64,000 nucleotides of DNA from Deltaproteobacteria bacterium (GCA_018434685.1 JAHDOV010000015.1:62001-126000), one strand, 5' to 3'; numbered from the stretch's first letter, positions 53,597-62,689 are shown. Notes: a model not told the origin generated them from the sequence alone. Numbers and translations are program-made.

Positions 53597-54586
53597 TCAC
53601 CCTGCAATAATATCGAACATCCTAGGCTCATTGGCCTCTTTCGTATACCCTTTCTCCAGGATCTCTCTTCCGGCCAGCCCGAACCGCATTCTCAGAGAAG
53701 CATCCTCGATCAGGAGCGAGATCATCTCAACCCACTCATGGTCGGTCCTTGCCCAGTAACCGCTGCTGCCGTGGACAACCACATCCCTGTTCACCCCAAC
53801 CGGTGTACAAACCGCTGGTACTCCCACCCCGAAATATTGCAGGATCTTAAGTCCGCACTTGCCCCAGGACCACGGATCGTCCTTGAGCGGCATTACCCCG
53901 ATATCGAAATCCTGCAGCTCGGCCACCTCGGTCTCATTTGACCAGTACACCTTCCTCACCGGCATGTCTCTGCAGTCGAAAAAGGTGTCACATATGATCT
54001 TCAATTCAACTCTGCCGGGGTAGCGCCTCGCCAACTCATCCCAGACATGCCGGAGCCTCTCAAGGTAGTGTATGCTTCCATGATCACCGATCCACCCGAT
54101 AGTCACCTTTTCCTTCTGTACGGAGTAGTCTTTTAATCCGTATTTCCCAATCGGGATCGATGAGGGGATAACCTCGACGCAGGGATGATACTCAAGGGCC
54201 TTCTCCTTCAGGAAGGAATTCCCGGCTATGATGACATCGCTGGCCTTCACCATGCGCATGAATCTTTTCTGACGTGTCCTGGAATAGGGAGAGCGGGCTA
54301 GGGAGTTCTTATACATCACCGCGTCATCCAGATCATAGACGATTCTCCGTGCACGCCTCTGGAAAAGCGGGAGGATCGGGAAATGAAACCTCTTCCTCTG
54401 GACAAAGACGCACGCGTAGCGTGGCAGATCAGCAAGCAGGGATGGGTACTCCCTTAGCGATCTCGGGAATTCCTTTATGCTGCAAACCATACCACGGTCT
54501 TCGAGATAGGGAACATACTGGAGTATCCTGTACCTGCTGGCAGCGACGTCTTTGCCCTGAATGAGAATAAGCACATTATTCTGCAT
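53597..54586 (-). CDS. Glycosyltransferase family 4-like protein
   Basis: The 329-residue protein has an N-terminal RYRILQYVPYLEDRG, a middle VTIGWIGDHGSIHYLERL with the phosphate-binding loop, and a C-terminal GLKILQYFGVGVPAVCTPVGVN that holds the donor site Lys and Gln-Tyr in place of the usual Glu pair. The ATG at 54586 overlaps the end of the preceding gene by 11 bases; farther upstream starts in the frame are unlikely. Part of the same glycan transcript; exact linkage unknown. Confidence 0.82.
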   Translation of the reverse strand: MQNNVLILIQGKDVAASRYRILQYVPYLEDRGMVCSIKEFPRSLREYPSLLADLPRYACVFVQRKRFHFPILPLFQRRARRIVYDLDDAVMYKNSLARSPYSRTRQKRFMRMVKASDVIIAGNSFLKEKALEYHPCVEVIPSSIPIGKYGLKDYSVQKEKVTIGWIGDHGSIHYLERLRHVWDELARRYPGRVELKIICDTFFDCRDMPVRKVYWSNETEVAELQDFDIGVMPLKDDPWSWGKCGLKILQYFGVGVPAVCTPVGVNRDVVVHGSSGYWARTDHEWVEMISLLIEDASLRMRFGLAGREILEKGYTKEANEPRMFDIIAG

Positions 54587-55682
54587 GATTTTCCATGAGT
54601 CTTTCCAGGTGAGCAAACACACCCGCATGATCCTGGAAGACAATGTCCATATGCCTCTCTTTCCTAGTCAGTAAAACAGCATTCATTGCCTCGACAAGCG
54701 CATGTACATCACCGGGTGGTATTACATAACCATTTTCCCCCCTCACATACATTTTCGCCCCGTTTGCACTTGTCGTGATGACGGGAACACCCGATGCGAG
54801 GGACTCCAGAATCACAAGGGAACACGCATCATAATAGGTCGGGTGCACGAGACAATCGCATGCGGGATATATCTTCTCCAGGTCGGATGCCCTCCCCCCC
54901 AGTACAATCTTGTCTCCGAACTGCGCTGCCTTCTTCCGGGCAGAGGCATCGGCAGGCCCGATGACGAGCACCCTGAACGACCGGTCTTTCAGCTCCGAAC
55001 AGGCACGCAGGAGGATATCAAACCCCTTGAGCGTCAGATTCTGTGCGACGAAGACAAAGACAAAATCATCCCTGTCCAGATGATACCGTTGCCTGATTGC
55101 TTCCCGGTATTGCCTGTTGACCGGCGAGAACCTGCCCTGGTCGATGCCGTTCGCAATGAGGTGAATCATCGAATCAGGATATTTGAAACGTGTTTGAATG
55201 TCGTTCGATACCATCTCAGAGATGGCGATCACCTGTGGACGGGTTATCCTGAAGACCCACCACTCCATGACACGCTGCACGATATCCTTGGGGGACAACC
55301 GCTTCATGAGGCGTATGAGCCTCCGTGCCGCGGGGCTGTATCTCTGGGTTTCCCGCATGAACCATGCCCGGTGGAGTCCGCCGTGGGGCTGATAGATGTC
55401 CATATAAAAGGTGTTTCCGACACAAAAGTGGATATGATCGGGAAGACCTCGCGCCTTCAGATAGTGCATGACGGCAAAGCTCAAATGCCTGAGCGCCTGA
55501 GGAAACCGCAGGCACATCACTTCAATAATACTGATCGACGGGTGCAATGGATCTTTGGCCTTGATGCAGGTTATCGCCACATCATGGCCTTTTTCTGCGA
55601 GGAAATGGGCCAGATCCCAGCAGTATCGCTCCGCCCCACCAACGCTCGGGTCAAATTTTTCGATCGCGATACATATTTTCAA
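54576..55682 (-). CDS. Glycosyltransferase family 4, WaaG-like
   Basis: This 368-residue GT-B enzyme has the VGGAERYCWDLAHFL acceptor loop, the QNLTLKGFDILLRA linker, and the donor motif HPTYYDACSLVILESLASGVPVI with Cys-Ser and a Glu. The whole pattern, including the QPHGGLHRAWF region near residue 95, resembles WaaG/RfaG, which adds glucose to the lipopolysaccharide core. It acts at the cytoplasmic face of the inner membrane. It is translationally overlapped with the following glycosyltransferase gene and 72 bases after the aminotransferase gene. Confidence 0.86.
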   Translation of the reverse strand: MKICIAIEKFDPSVGGAERYCWDLAHFLAEKGHDVAITCIKAKDPLHPSISIIEVMCLRFPQALRHLSFAVMHYLKARGLPDHIHFCVGNTFYMDIYQPHGGLHRAWFMRETQRYSPAARRLIRLMKRLSPKDIVQRVMEWWVFRITRPQVIAISEMVSNDIQTRFKYPDSMIHLIANGIDQGRFSPVNRQYREAIRQRYHLDRDDFVFVFVAQNLTLKGFDILLRACSELKDRSFRVLVIGPADASARKKAAQFGDKIVLGGRASDLEKIYPACDCLVHPTYYDACSLVILESLASGVPVITTSANGAKMYVRGENGYVIPPGDVHALVEAMNAVLLTRKERHMDIVFQDHAGVFAHLERLMENHAE

Positions 55683-55754
55683 GTCGTCACCCTGTGTTGG
55701 ATCTGTTTTTCCTGCTCTCTTATCGATCCGGAAAGGAATGAGGTATCGAAAAAC

Positions 55755-56864
55755 TTATAAACCTTTCCACTCCGACAGCACCGAACATATTCTCTCAACA
55801 TCCCCATCAGAAAGCTCAGGGTACATGGGCAAGGTGAGTATTCTCTCATACAACAATTCCGTTTTCGGCAGATGGTCCCATCCACGGATTTGCCTATATG
55901 CCTCCTGCTGATGGACCGCTTTGGGATAATGAAGGGCAGAGCCGATCCCTTTCTGCCTCAAGAAGTCCTGCAGAGAATCCCTGCTGCCACATTCAACCAC
56001 ATAGAGATGCATGGCATGGACGGTATCGGGAATATCCCAGGGTGGTTGTATTCCAACCTCATTCATGATGCTGCTGTACCTGTCTGCGATCTGTCTTCTC
56101 CTGGCATTTTCCTCCAGGAGAAACGGCAGCTTTACCCGCAAGATGGCCGCCTGGATCTCGTCAAGCCGGGAATTCATGCCGGGAATCTTGGCATCCCGGT
56201 TCTCTTTCCATCCATATTGTCTGAGCCACCGTACCTTATCGGCTATGTCCGGGTTATCTGTCAGAACAGCCCCGCCGTCTCCAATGGCCCCCAGGTTTTT
56301 AGTGGGGTAGAAGCTGAATGTAGCTGCATCTCCGAACGTACCGACCCGTTTCCCTGAGATCTCTGCACCACATGCCTGGGCACAATCCTCGATAACGTAG
56401 AGATTGTTCTGCCGGGCAACTTCACAGATCTCACGCATGAGGCAGGGTTGACCATACATGTGCACCGGGATAATTGCCCTGGTTTTTTCCGTGATACACG
56501 CAGGGATCTGCCGGTGGTCCATACAGCGCGAGTCCGGTTCGATGTCGACTAATACTGGCACAGCGCCCATCATCTCGATTGCTGCAACCGTTGGAACAGC
56601 AGTATGCGAAACCGTGATCACCTCTTCACCAGGGAGTATTCCGCATGCCTTCAAGGCAAGGGAAATGGCTTCAGTACCGTTGGCCACCCCTATGCAATGA
56701 GCACAACCATGGAAATCTGCAAATTCTCTCTCAAAACCTTCGACCTCTTCTCCCAGGATATATCTCCCGCTCTCGAGCACCCTGCTGATCGCAGCGGTAA
56801 TTGCCCCCTTGTGGCTTTGATAGTTTTCCCCTGGACTTGTAACAGGAATGAATGCATCAGCCAT
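55755..56864 (-). CDS. DegT/DnrJ/EryC1 sugar aminotransferase
   Basis: A 369-residue PLP enzyme that transfers an amino group to a keto nucleotide sugar. It has GTEAISLALKA, VIPVHMYGQ, EDCAQACGA and the Schiff-base Lys189 in YPTKNLGAIGDGG. The start at 56864 follows GGGGACCGGAAA and overlaps the epimerase stop by eight bases; an earlier ATG 12 codons upstream has no ribosome site. It should act after the epimerase/dehydratase made by the preceding gene, giving an amino sugar for the surface glycan. Confidence 0.92.
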   Translation of the reverse strand: MADAFIPVTSPGENYQSHKGAITAAISRVLESGRYILGEEVEGFEREFADFHGCAHCIGVANGTEAISLALKACGILPGEEVITVSHTAVPTVAAIEMMGAVPVLVDIEPDSRCMDHRQIPACITEKTRAIIPVHMYGQPCLMREICEVARQNNLYVIEDCAQACGAEISGKRVGTFGDAATFSFYPTKNLGAIGDGGAVLTDNPDIADKVRWLRQYGWKENRDAKIPGMNSRLDEIQAAILRVKLPFLLEENARRRQIADRYSSIMNEVGIQPPWDIPDTVHAMHLYVVECGSRDSLQDFLRQKGIGSALHYPKAVHQQEAYRQIRGWDHLPKTELLYERILTLPMYPELSDGDVERICSVLSEWKGL

Positions 56865-57858
56865 TTTCCGGTCCCCAATAATATTCTGAAAAGCTTTCAT
56901 GGAAATTCAGGGTCGTACGCAAGCCGTCTGCAAGAGATGTTTTTGGCTTCCACCCAAGAAGATTCGTGATCTTATCATAATTACCGTAGTAATCTCCGAT
57001 ATCTATGACTTTTCTCTCCTCCGGAAAAGGAACAATCTCATAGGAGCCTCTCCCGTACACCCGGGTGAGTTGCTCGGCGGTCTCTTTTAAACTGATCGGA
57101 TCGTCCCCCCCGAGGTTGAATATTTCTCCGTTTGCTCTTTCTGAGGCAGCAGTCAGCAACAGGGCATCTATGACATCATCCACATAATTGTAATCTCTGA
57201 GCTGCAAACCATCGCCAAAAACCAGTATCGCCTTCCCTTCAATCAGTCTGCGAATCCAGATGCCAAGAAATGTCTGCCTGGCATCCTTGACCCTCATTCT
57301 CGGGCCATAGGTGTTTGTAAGCCTCAGGACAGTCGAACGTATCCCGTAGACATTGTTGTACACCAGATGATACCACTCGCCTGCCATCTTGTTTATGCCG
57401 TTGACATCAACGGGAAAGAGCGGATGCTTTTCATCGACGGGCAGATACTGCGGTTTCCCGTATATCTGCCGTGTGCTCGCAAATATGATCTTTATTGCAG
57501 GATTGTTCCACCTGCAGGCCTCCAGTATAAACAGTTGTGCCTTGGCATTTATCTCCAGATCGGTATAGGGGTCGTTCATCGAATCCAGATGGCTGGTCTG
57601 TCCTGCAAGATTGAAGAGATAATCCTTGTTCTGCACAAGATACTTCATGGAATGCTCATCCCGGACATCAGAAAAATTTATCTGTACTTTTTCCTTGATG
57701 GTATCGACATTAAAAAGATTCCCACCATATTCCGGGATCAGGCTGTCAACAAGGGTCACATGCGCCCCATAGTCCACGAGGCGTATCGCAAGATTAGAAC
57801 CGATAAACCCAAGTCCTCCTGTTATGAGGACATTTTTCTTTTTAAATAGATCTTCCAT
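56857..57858 (-). CDS. NAD-dependent epimerase/dehydratase with altered active site
   Basis: The 333-residue short-chain dehydrogenase-type sugar nucleotide enzyme has the NAD motif TGGLGFIGSNLA (about 14-25), FASTRQIYGK (about 124-133) with the catalytic Ser/Thr, and a C-terminal substrate region. The usual YxxxK pair reads NGINK, so Asn153 replaces Tyr while Lys157 is kept. This may shift the reaction from the usual epimerisation or dehydration. It pairs with the DegT aminotransferase, overlapping by eight bases, and so probably prepares the keto sugar it uses. Confidence 0.86.
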   Translation of the reverse strand: MEDLFKKKNVLITGGLGFIGSNLAIRLVDYGAHVTLVDSLIPEYGGNLFNVDTIKEKVQINFSDVRDEHSMKYLVQNKDYLFNLAGQTSHLDSMNDPYTDLEINAKAQLFILEACRWNNPAIKIIFASTRQIYGKPQYLPVDEKHPLFPVDVNGINKMAGEWYHLVYNNVYGIRSTVLRLTNTYGPRMRVKDARQTFLGIWIRRLIEGKAILVFGDGLQLRDYNYVDDVIDALLLTAASERANGEIFNLGGDDPISLKETAEQLTRVYGRGSYEIVPFPEERKVIDIGDYYGNYDKITNLLGWKPKTSLADGLRTTLNFHESFSEYYWGPENG

Positions 57859-58002
57859 ATTGAATAGTTATACCTTTATAAGAGTATGTACCTTATGAGC
57901 CCTGCGCAACTCTTACTCCAACGTTACCCGCCCATGTGTATTTTGTGTCAAGTCATCATGTCTTCAACTGATAAATAACATACTTATAATTTTCTAATCC
58001 AT

Positions 58003-58770
58003 TCATTTACTGTCAACTTCTTTCAGTCTCTCTAATTCCCAGAGCTTAGCATATTTGATGAAAACATAGTACGACGTGGATATGGCAATGACAAACCCTG
58101 GAAAACCATCGAGAAAACCCTTCTTGAAGATATATTCTTTCAAGAATCTTATTGGTGGGCGCAACAGGGCGTCAATCCAGGAGAATCGCCTCCCTTCTTC
58201 CAGCATGTCTTTGGCCGCAGCCGCAGAATATCTGTTGATCGTCTCGATCTGCTCCGCAATGTCCTTGTAGTTGTAGTGATGGTAGATGTGCTTCAGCTCA
58301 CCTACCTGACCACGAACCTTTACATTTGCATGGAGAGCGCCCTCGAACCCCCCTTGGGACTTCCTGTACAACCTCACCTCATGATCCGGCACCCAGCCCC
58401 CGTGCATGATCCACCTGCCGAGGTAGTAGTTCCTCCGGTGGGCAAGGTACCCGTCATATCTGCCAGCATCCTGCTCAAGCCTCTCCTCGATCTCCCGGGC
58501 AAGCTCAGGCGAGATCTCTTCATCCGCATCGAGAAAGATCACCCAGTCATTCTTCGCCTTTGAGATACAGTAGTTGTACTGATCCCTGAATCCCGGCCAG
58601 GTACGCTGTTCGCAGCAGGTCGCATATCGTTTCACGATCTCGTAGGTCTCATCGGTGCTGAAGGAATCCACAACGATGACCTCGGAGGCCCACGAGGCGA
58701 CACTGATCAGTGCCTTCTCCACGGTACGGGCATTGTTAAACGTGATCATGCATGCAGATATCTTTTCCAT
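58003..58770 (-). CDS. Family 2 glycosyltransferase (WaaE/KdtX-like)
   Basis: The 255-residue inverting GT-A enzyme starts ISACMITFNNARTVEKALISV and has the nucleotide-binding DSFSTDET, the metal-binding DxD-type motif FLDADEEI, and the acceptor-side LHANVKVRG. The C-terminal hydrophobic GFPGFVIAISTSYYVFIKYAK may touch the membrane. This matches the lipopolysaccharide core beta-glucosyltransferase group. It is the first gene in the direction of transcription of the glycan cluster; a 144-base AT-rich gap separates it from the epimerase gene. Confidence 0.87.
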   Translation of the reverse strand: MEKISACMITFNNARTVEKALISVASWASEVIVVDSFSTDETYEIVKRYATCCEQRTWPGFRDQYNYCISKAKNDWVIFLDADEEISPELAREIEERLEQDAGRYDGYLAHRRNYYLGRWIMHGGWVPDHEVRLYRKSQGGFEGALHANVKVRGQVGELKHIYHHYNYKDIAEQIETINRYSAAAAKDMLEEGRRFSWIDALLRPPIRFLKEYIFKKGFLDGFPGFVIAISTSYYVFIKYAKLWELERLKEVDSK

Positions 58771-59201
58771 ATCGAACCCATAACCCCATTCTTACCCCTG
58801 TTCGGGGTAGGCGCTGCCTTTGCCGGCTCATGTGGCCCTTCCGTCTGTCCGGGAATGCCGTTAGCACCCCAACTGACAGAATCCTCCGGCAAGAACACAT
58901 CTCAAGCAATAACAGTGTCCTCAACATCGATTGATCTTATTGACATACCTGGAACATTATTGCAATACATGGGCGCCTGGTTCCCGGAAGCGGAATCAAT
59001 ACAACGAGGGTTCGGCCTGCCCCTACCCTTCAGAGACGAGGAACCGGGGCAATACGCACCGGGATCAATGCACTGCTTTTCCGGGCTCCAGCCGCCTGTG
59101 CCGGCACAGATTTTTCTACCCACAGTGGATGGAAAAACAGGAGACCTTACCACAGAAGATTTAATTGACATATATATAAAAAACCTTATTGTTGGAGTAT
59201 T
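58771..59201. other. Intergenic stretch before the CoA-transferase/GNAT gene
   Basis: This 431-base gap has no convincing gene. A 116-codon plus-strand frame (58855-59205) lies here, ending four bases into the next gene, but it has no ribosome site and an unconvincing composition. The last 60 bases are AT-rich and hold TTGACA (59165-59170) and TATATA/TATAAA runs (59171-59180), a likely promoter area whose exact boxes I cannot fix. GGAG precedes the 59202 ATG. Confidence 0.5.
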
Positions 59202-61076
59202 ATGATTTATGATTGGAAAGAGCTATATGAAAGCCGTCTGACCGAGGCAAAGGATGCATTGTCTAAGATTAAAAAGGGGGCCAGGATATTCCTCGGTTCT
59301 GCCTGCGGAGAACCCCAGCTCCTCATTCAGACCCTCATAGACATTGCACCGAACCTGGCCGACACAGAGGTTATTCACTTTCTGGATATCGGCTCCGCCC
59401 CGTACATAGACGAGAAGTTCAACGATAATTTCCGCCATAATGCGCTCTTTATCGGTGCAAGCACCCGCAACGCCATTCATGAAGGCAGGGCAGACTACAC
59501 CCCCATCTTTCTCTCGGAGATCCCCCTGCTCATGCTCAGGGGACGAATGCCCCTGGACGTCGCACTCATAACCGTGTCTCCTCCGGACAAGAACGGGTAT
59601 GTAAGCCTCGGCATTTCCGTCGATACCACCAAGACCGCTGCCGAGGTCGCGAATTACGTCGTGGCCGAGGTGAATCCCAACATGCCCAGAACGCTCGGCG
59701 ACAGCTTTCTCCATGTAAGCGATATCGATGCCTTTGTGGAAAACAATGCCCCCCTGATCGAGTTTCAGCAGAAGACCCCCGGAGATATCGCAAAGAGTAT
59801 CGGCGAGCAGATAGCCGATCTCGTGGAAAACGAATCCACCATCCAGACCGGTGTGGGCAGAATTCCCAACTCGGTATTCCCTTATCTCATGAACAAGCGG
59901 GATCTCGGCATCCATACCGAGACCTTTACCGACGGCATCATCGACCTGATCGAGGGCGGCGTGGTTACCTGCAAGAAGAAAACGCTGCACCATGGGAAAA
60001 TCGTGGCGAGTTTCTGCATGGGTACCAAGCGTCTGTACGATTATGTCGACAATAACCCGTTATTCGAGTTCCACCCGTGCCAGTATGTCAACAATCCATA
60101 CATCATTTCCCGCAACGACAAGATGATCTCCATAAATTCCGCCCTCACCGTTGACCTCACCGGCCAGGTCTGCTCCGACTCCCTGGGCTTCCTGTTCTAC
60201 AGCGGCATCGGCGGCCAGGTGGATTTTGTCCGGGGATCTTCCATGTCACGGCGTGGAAAGTCGATCATGACGCTGCCCTCAACAACGGACGACGGCAAGA
60301 AATCCCGTATCGTTCCATACCTGGACCCGGGCAGCGGAGTGGTGGTCTCCAGGGGAGACATCCACTACGTCGTGAGCGAATACGGCGCGGCATACATCCA
60401 TGGAAAGTCCATCAGGGAACGGGCCATGTCTCTCATCAATATCGCCCACCCCAGATTCAGAGAAGAACTCCTTGATGCAGCGAAACAGCAGGGCTACGTG
60501 TACAAGGATCAGATCCTGCCGGCAGTGCTCTATCCCAAGGAGTACGAGACCTACTGGACAGACACCAAGGGCACGGACATCTTCTTCCGGCCTGTGAGAA
60601 CCACGGATGAGAGGGCCATTCAGGACATGATCTATGCCCTCCCGGAACAGGACATGTACACCCGTTTCTTCCAGAACCTCAAGTCCTTCTCGCACAAGCT
60701 CGCCATGCCCTTAGCTGCCATCGATTACAACGACAGAATGGCCATCGCTGCCGTGACAGGCAGAGAGGAACCCGAGAGCAAGGAAAAGATCGTTGCCGTA
60801 GGCCGCTATATACGAGATCCGAATACCAATTATGCCGAGGTGGCCTTTACCACGGACCATGGATGGCAGAACCGGGGAATCGGAACCTTCCTGCTCAGGT
60901 TCCTCGTCAGGATCGCCCGGGAAAAGAACATCAAGGGATTCACGGCAGATGTTCTCTCCCAGAACACCCCCATGATGAAGGTCTTTGCAAAATCGGGCTA
61001 TCCCATGAAGACCAACCTTGAATACGGTGTTTATGAACTGGAGATCCCGTTCATAGAAGAGGGATTACCGGGCTGA
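59202..61076 (+). CDS. Acetyl-CoA hydrolase/transferase fused to a GNAT acetyltransferase domain
   Basis: The 624-residue protein is a fusion. Residues 1 to about 455 form a family I CoA-transferase of the acetyl-CoA hydrolase/4-hydroxybutyrate CoA-transferase type; NKNGYVSLGIS and the GVGRIPNSV stretch are family features, and the catalytic Glu is likely in TETFTDGIID. Residues about 465 to 620 form a GNAT domain with the acetyl-CoA pyrophosphate loop HGWQNRGIGTFLL. Such fusions exist in deltaproteobacteria and are annotated as bifunctional; their substrate is unknown. A simple guess is CoA-thioester metabolism coupled with lysine acetylation. A strong terminator follows. Confidence 0.88.
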   Translation: MIYDWKELYESRLTEAKDALSKIKKGARIFLGSACGEPQLLIQTLIDIAPNLADTEVIHFLDIGSAPYIDEKFNDNFRHNALFIGASTRNAIHEGRADYTPIFLSEIPLLMLRGRMPLDVALITVSPPDKNGYVSLGISVDTTKTAAEVANYVVAEVNPNMPRTLGDSFLHVSDIDAFVENNAPLIEFQQKTPGDIAKSIGEQIADLVENESTIQTGVGRIPNSVFPYLMNKRDLGIHTETFTDGIIDLIEGGVVTCKKKTLHHGKIVASFCMGTKRLYDYVDNNPLFEFHPCQYVNNPYIISRNDKMISINSALTVDLTGQVCSDSLGFLFYSGIGGQVDFVRGSSMSRRGKSIMTLPSTTDDGKKSRIVPYLDPGSGVVVSRGDIHYVVSEYGAAYIHGKSIRERAMSLINIAHPRFREELLDAAKQQGYVYKDQILPAVLYPKEYETYWTDTKGTDIFFRPVRTTDERAIQDMIYALPEQDMYTRFFQNLKSFSHKLAMPLAAIDYNDRMAIAAVTGREEPESKEKIVAVGRYIRDPNTNYAEVAFTTDHGWQNRGIGTFLLRFLVRIAREKNIKGFTADVLSQNTPMMKVFAKSGYPMKTNLEYGVYELEIPFIEEGLPG

Positions 61077-61169
61077 GGGCACTGCACTCTCCGATACTGC
61101 AGACATACCGTTTTCACGTGTACTTTGCGCATTGACGCACTCGATGGAACACGAGAGCCTGAAAAGAAA

Positions 61170-61199
61170 CGCCCCGCGGTAAAGCCGCGGGGCGTTTTT
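61170..61199. terminator. Strong bidirectional intrinsic terminator
   Basis: CGCCCCGCGG (61170-61179) and CCGCGGGGCG (61185-61194) form a perfect 10-base GC stem with a 5-base loop, followed by TTTTT. On the other strand the flank reads GTTTCTTTTC, so it can serve both the CoA-transferase/GNAT gene (+) and the secreted protein gene (-), which converge here. Confidence 0.92.
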
Positions 61200-61229
61200 C
61201 GTTCTCTACCCTTTATCGGATGTCTTTCA

Positions 61230-62408
61230 TCAGAATCCCGCAGTGGATATGAAACATCCACCGCCGCCTCCGCCACCACCGCCTGCTGCAACGCTGTCAT
61301 CCTGGGTACCTGCGGCATCTTCCGCACTTGAGAAGACCCTGAAGCTGCCGAGTTCCTGGGAAGAAAAACTCACCAGACCGTTCGACGATGTCACCCCATC
61401 GACATCCTCCCAGGTATCGTTCGCCTCGTCATAATACTGCACAGCCGGATTCTCGCCTTCGTAAGGGGCGGTTATGAGTGCCGGCTTCGCGAGCACCAGT
61501 CCGAAGGGAAGGACATCGAACTCGAAGTAATCACTGTCGTATTCAACGGCAGAGACAGCTTCCACTCTCATATTTCCGATCCCTATGGGCACCTGCCGGA
61601 TTACGGCATCTGCAGGGATCTCGATGCTTATACCGTAGGAGGTGTCCTCGAGGTTCATCTGATACCCGGGTTCGTACTCTCCCAGAACTGACAACTGGTC
61701 AGTAACCGAAACCCTCAGGCGATAAACGAGTGCTGAAACATCGTCGATCACATCGTACAGGTAAGCCCCCTGCGTGTCGGTCTGAAGAAGATTATCCTGC
61801 GGCTCGGGATACAGGTCTGACAGCGGGATAATGGGATAGCTTCCCTGTGGGTTCACGATGGACAGATCAATGGCCTCACCGACCTCGCCGATAACATCCT
61901 TGAGAACATCGTCTGTCTCGGGCCTGTCAGCGGGATCAAGTGGTGATGTGCCCGCCATGTACTCCACAAGGTTCACCACGCCGTCCTGGTCTGTATCCGC
62001 CAGCGAATCCGACGGGTCAGCCGGGTCCATCCCCAGAGACAATTCAAAGGCATCCGGCATTCCGTCCAAATCGGCATCAGGCAGAGCACCACTGTCTTCA
62101 CTCGGGATGAAGATGTAGGCTTCGGAGGAATAATCGCTCTCATTCCCGGTGGCATCATAGGCGGTAACCGCGAAAAAGTAGGCACTCGCTTCAGCCAAGC
62201 CCGGAACATCCACACTCGTTGCGAGCCCGACATCAAGGGTCTGCTGGTACGAGCGGCTGGAGGTACCGTAGTATACCTTGTAGCCGTCAAGATCCGACTC
62301 GGAGTTGCTGTTCCAACTGATCCTGACCGTTGCAGCAAATGCATACTGTGCCAGGAAAACCATACTGACCATGAAAACCAGTGTCTTTATCGTCTTTGTT
62401 ATCTTCAT
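61230..62408 (-). CDS. Secreted fibronectin III / calcium-repeat protein ending in a polyglycine-CFI motif
   Basis: The 392-residue protein starts at 62408 with a signal peptide (KITKTIKTLVFMVSMVFLAQYAFAA). A fibronectin type III domain follows (about 27-105, VRISWNSNSESDLDGYKVYY), then thrombospondin type 3-like calcium repeats (DADLDGMPDAFELSLGMDP, DTDQDGVVNLVEYMAGTSP, about 115-160) and a beta-rich region. It ends in nine Gly then CFISTAGF. The Gly-Gly-Cys-Phe-Ile ending is a known form in deltaproteobacterial exported proteins, where it is usually followed by a hydrophobic helix and basic tail; here the chain stops straight after. It is probably exported and kept at the cell surface. Confidence 0.85.
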   Translation of the reverse strand: MKITKTIKTLVFMVSMVFLAQYAFAATVRISWNSNSESDLDGYKVYYGTSSRSYQQTLDVGLATSVDVPGLAEASAYFFAVTAYDATGNESDYSSEAYIFIPSEDSGALPDADLDGMPDAFELSLGMDPADPSDSLADTDQDGVVNLVEYMAGTSPLDPADRPETDDVLKDVIGEVGEAIDLSIVNPQGSYPIIPLSDLYPEPQDNLLQTDTQGAYLYDVIDDVSALVYRLRVSVTDQLSVLGEYEPGYQMNLEDTSYGISIEIPADAVIRQVPIGIGNMRVEAVSAVEYDSDYFEFDVLPFGLVLAKPALITAPYEGENPAVQYYDEANDTWEDVDGVTSSNGLVSFSSQELGSFRVFSSAEDAAGTQDDSVAAGGGGGGGGGCFISTAGF

Positions 62409-62478
62409 GCAGATCTTGTACTCAAAACCTGTGCCACTTTGATTCACTTTTGATTATAAAGAGTTACGTCTCGATATT

Positions 62479-62653
62479 CGGCATTTCGCGGGCACTATTG
62501 TAACCCCGATTACGAAAATGTAGACTTTTACATCAGGTGGAATAACAAAAGGGACCCCGTAGCGGGACGATGTCGTACCCGAGAGCGGCTGCAACCTCGC
62601 TCAGTAAGGGTTTGTCGGTGATATGGTTATTACTTGTGGGATAGAGAAGGAAA
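62479..62653 (-). other. Intergenic sequence downstream of secF with possible relic or RNA
   Basis: Between the secreted protein gene and the secF terminator. On the minus strand one frame reads TDKPLLSEVAAALGYDIVPLR (about 62541-62605) and ends at a stop; it has no start or ribosome site of its own and looks like a gene remnant or chance frame. The same bases can fold locally (GGGACGATGTCGTACCC, about 62561-62577 plus strand, near-palindromic). No known riboswitch or tRNA fits. Confidence 0.3.
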
Positions 62654-62678
62654 CGAGGGGGCAGAAGCCGCCCCCTCG
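62654..62678 (-). terminator. Terminator of the secD-secF operon
   Basis: CGAGGGGGC (62654-62662) and GCCCCCTCG (62670-62678) are a perfect 9-base inverted repeat with a 7-base loop. On the minus strand it begins 12 bases after the secF stop and is followed by TTTCCTTCTCT, a T-rich tail. Confidence 0.75.
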
Positions 62679-62689
62679 GACGATACGGT

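Noticed and set aside
58855-59205. 116-codon frame ending four bases into the CoA-transferase/GNAT gene
   Set aside because: The ATGA overlap looked like translational coupling, but there is no ribosome site, the composition is unlike neighbouring proteins and no motif is seen.
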